A stretch of DNA of 64,000 nt from positions 2,537,001-2,601,000 of the forward strand of contig NZ_CP009571.1 in the NCBI RefSeq assembly GCF_000764535.1, in the 5' to 3' direction. The first letter of the stretch is position 1. Each line of letters opens with the position of its first letter. The stretch is from Sphingomonas taxi (GTDB lineage: Bacteria; Pseudomonadota; Alphaproteobacteria; Sphingomonadales; Sphingomonadaceae). The position numbers and the translations under genes were made by a program. The notes under the pieces are model-generated. The model was given only the letters and a program-made list of their open reading frames with translations, had not been told where the DNA came from and did not search any database. Below, one piece after another: positions 62,676 through 64,000 of this stretch.

Positions 62676-64000
62676 TTAGGCCATCTTCGCCTTGATCTCG
62701 TCGGCGACGTTGGTCGGAACCTCGTCGTAGTGCGAGAACTGCATGCTGTACTGCGCGCGGCCCTGAGTGAACGAGCGGAGCTGGTTCACGTAGCCGAACA
62801 TGTTGGCCAGCGGCACCATCGCCTCGACCGTCTGCGCGTTGCCGCGGCTGTCGGTGCCCTGGATCTGGCCACGACGGCTGTTCATGTCGCCGATGACGTC
62901 GCCGAGATAATCCTCGGGGGTGACGACCTCGACCTTCATGATCGGCTCGAGCAACTTGATGCCGGCCTTCTGGGCCGCTTCGCGCATCGCGCCACGCGCG
63001 CAGATCTCGAACGCCAGCGCCGACGAGTCGACGTCATGGTAGGCGCCGTCGTACAGATGGACCTCGAAGTCGATGATCGGGAAGCCGATCAGCGAACCCG
63101 TCTCGGCGGTCTCGCGCATGCCCTTCTCGACGGAGGGGATATACTCCTTCGGGATGTTGCCGCCCTTGACCTCGTCGAAGAACTGGAAGCCCGAGCCACG
63201 CTCGCCGGGGACGACCGTCAGCTTGACGCGACCGAACTGACCCGAACCACCCGACTGCTTCTTGTGGGTGTAGTCGATGTCGACCTTCTTCGCGAGATAT
63301 TCGCGATAGGCCACCTGCGGCGCGCCGACGTTGGCCTCGACCTTGAACTCGCGCTTCATGCGGTCGACGAGGATCTCGAGGTGGAGCTCGCCCATCCCCT
63401 TGATGATCGTCTGGCCCGATTCGGCGTCCGACGAGACGCGGAACGACGGGTCCTCGCGCGCGAGACGATTGAGCGCGACGCCCATCTTCTCCTGGTCGGC
63501 CTTGGTCTTCGGCTCCACCGACAGCTCGATCACGGGCTCGGGGAATTCCATCCGCTCAAGGATGATCGGGGCGTTGATCGCGCAGAGCGTGTCACCGGTC
63601 GTGGTATCCTTGAGACCCGCCAGCGCGACGATGTCGCCGGCATAGGCCACCTGGATGTCCTCGCGGTCGTTCGCATGCATCAGCAGCATGCGGCCGACCT
63701 TTTCCTTCTTGTCCTTGACCGAGTTGGTCACCTGCGACGCCGCCTCGAGCTTGCCCGAATAGATGCGCGCAAAGGTCAGCGTGCCGACGAACGGATCGTT
63801 CATGATCTTGAACGCCAGCGCCGAGAACGGCGCGGTGTCGTCCGACGGACGCTCGTCCGGCGTCTCGCCGTCGAGCTTCACGCCCTTGATCGCCGGAACG
63901 TCGAGCGGCGACGGCAGATAGTCGACGACCGCATCGAGCAGCGGCTGCACGCCCTTGTTCTTGAACGCCGAGCCGCAGACGACCGGCACGAATGCCATGC
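62676..64000 (-). CDS. fusA: Elongation factor G, C-terminal part (5' end beyond window)
   Basis: About 440 residues in view. [20 protein letters not shown] opens the visible part (end of the G domain), then domain [22 protein letters not shown] near the end and the EF-G C-terminus DEIKAKMA. The GTP-binding P-loop lies past position 64000. Translocase; upstream str-operon genes (rpsL, rpsG) would be outside the window. Confidence 0.98.
   Translation of the reverse strand, partial: MAFVPVVCGSAFKNKGVQPLLDAVVDYLPSPLDVPAIKGVKLDGETPDERPSDDTAPFSALAFKIMNDPFVGTLTFARIYSGKLEAASQVTNSVKDKKEKVGRMLLMHANDREDIQVAYAGDIVALAGLKDTTTGDTLCAINAPIILERMEFPEPVIELSVEPKTKADQEKMGVALNRLAREDPSFRVSSDAESGQTIIKGMGELHLEILVDRMKREFKVEANVGAPQVAYREYLAKKVDIDYTHKKQSGGSGQFGRVKLTVVPGERGSGFQFFDEVKGGNIPKEYIPSVEKGMRETAETGSLIGFPIIDFEVHLYDGAYHDVDSSALAFEICARGAMREAAQKAGIKLLEPIMKVEVVTPEDYLGDVIGDMNSRRGQIQGTDSRGNAQTVEAMVPLANMFGYVNQLRSFTQGRAQYSMQFSHYDEVPTNVADEIKAKMA

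Overview
The window is GC-rich chromosomal DNA of an alphaproteobacterium, most likely a Sphingomonas-type sphingomonad. The evidence is the alphaproteobacterial form of the S10-spc-adk translation cluster, Proteobacteria-type S14 without a zinc ribbon, a zinc-ribbon adenylate kinase, a TonB/ExbB/ExbD/ExbD operon with a large TonB-dependent receptor, and many short GTCACCCCGGAC / TCATCCCCGCG palindromic intergenic repeats. The genus call is inference; no 16S gene is present. I see no CRISPR array, phage, integrase, transposase or recognisable defence system. Almost every gene belongs to a known family, so the unusual signals are in arrangement, non-canonical variants and repeats.

Left part (0-37 kb, mostly accessory and metabolic). 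A truncated LpxH-like phosphoesterase and a GT4 glycosyltransferase open the window. They are followed by an RND tripartite efflux operon (adaptor, HAE1 pump, NodT/OprM channel) divergent from its TetR repressor across a perfect 20-bp operator palindrome. Next come a TetR-dctB-dctD cluster, a COG2509-type flavoprotein, a monooxygenase-fold protein, a Nudix hydrolase, dcd, a small periplasmic TPR-like protein and an ABC exporter. A 1.2-kb gene-free repeat region leads to tonB-exbB-exbD-exbD, folB, a GNAT, the overlapping DUF1285/Nudix/cca trio, a GGDEF-EAL protein, parC, a second GT4 glycosyltransferase, a formamidase/kynureninase pair, a DUF2490 protein and purC-purS-purQ.

Right part (38-64 kb, translation core). 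rpsM-rpsK-rpoA-rplQ (the alpha operon) lies on the + strand at 38.0-40.7 kb. fusA-tuf-rpsJ...secY-adk lies on the - strand from 64.0 down to 48.7 kb. The 8-kb gap between the two blocks holds guaA, a TonB-dependent receptor, tRNA-Arg(UCU), a queuosine-precursor transporter and a two-component system. In the usual order rpsM directly follows adk, so the layout is what one ~10.5-kb inversion with ends just upstream of rpsM and just downstream of adk would produce.

The most notable items are: (1) the split and inverted alpha operon; (2) a DctD-like regulator that lacks both the GAFTGA loop and the Walker-B glutamate; (3) an approximately 75-residue RGG-type extension on ribosomal protein S5; (4) a family of palindromic elements with nested inverted repeats, one copy of which has MITE-like ends; (5) a Gly/Thr repeat tract in a predicted surface loop of the efflux channel; and (6) hairpins inside the alpha operon, including a terminator-like one between rpsK and rpoA.
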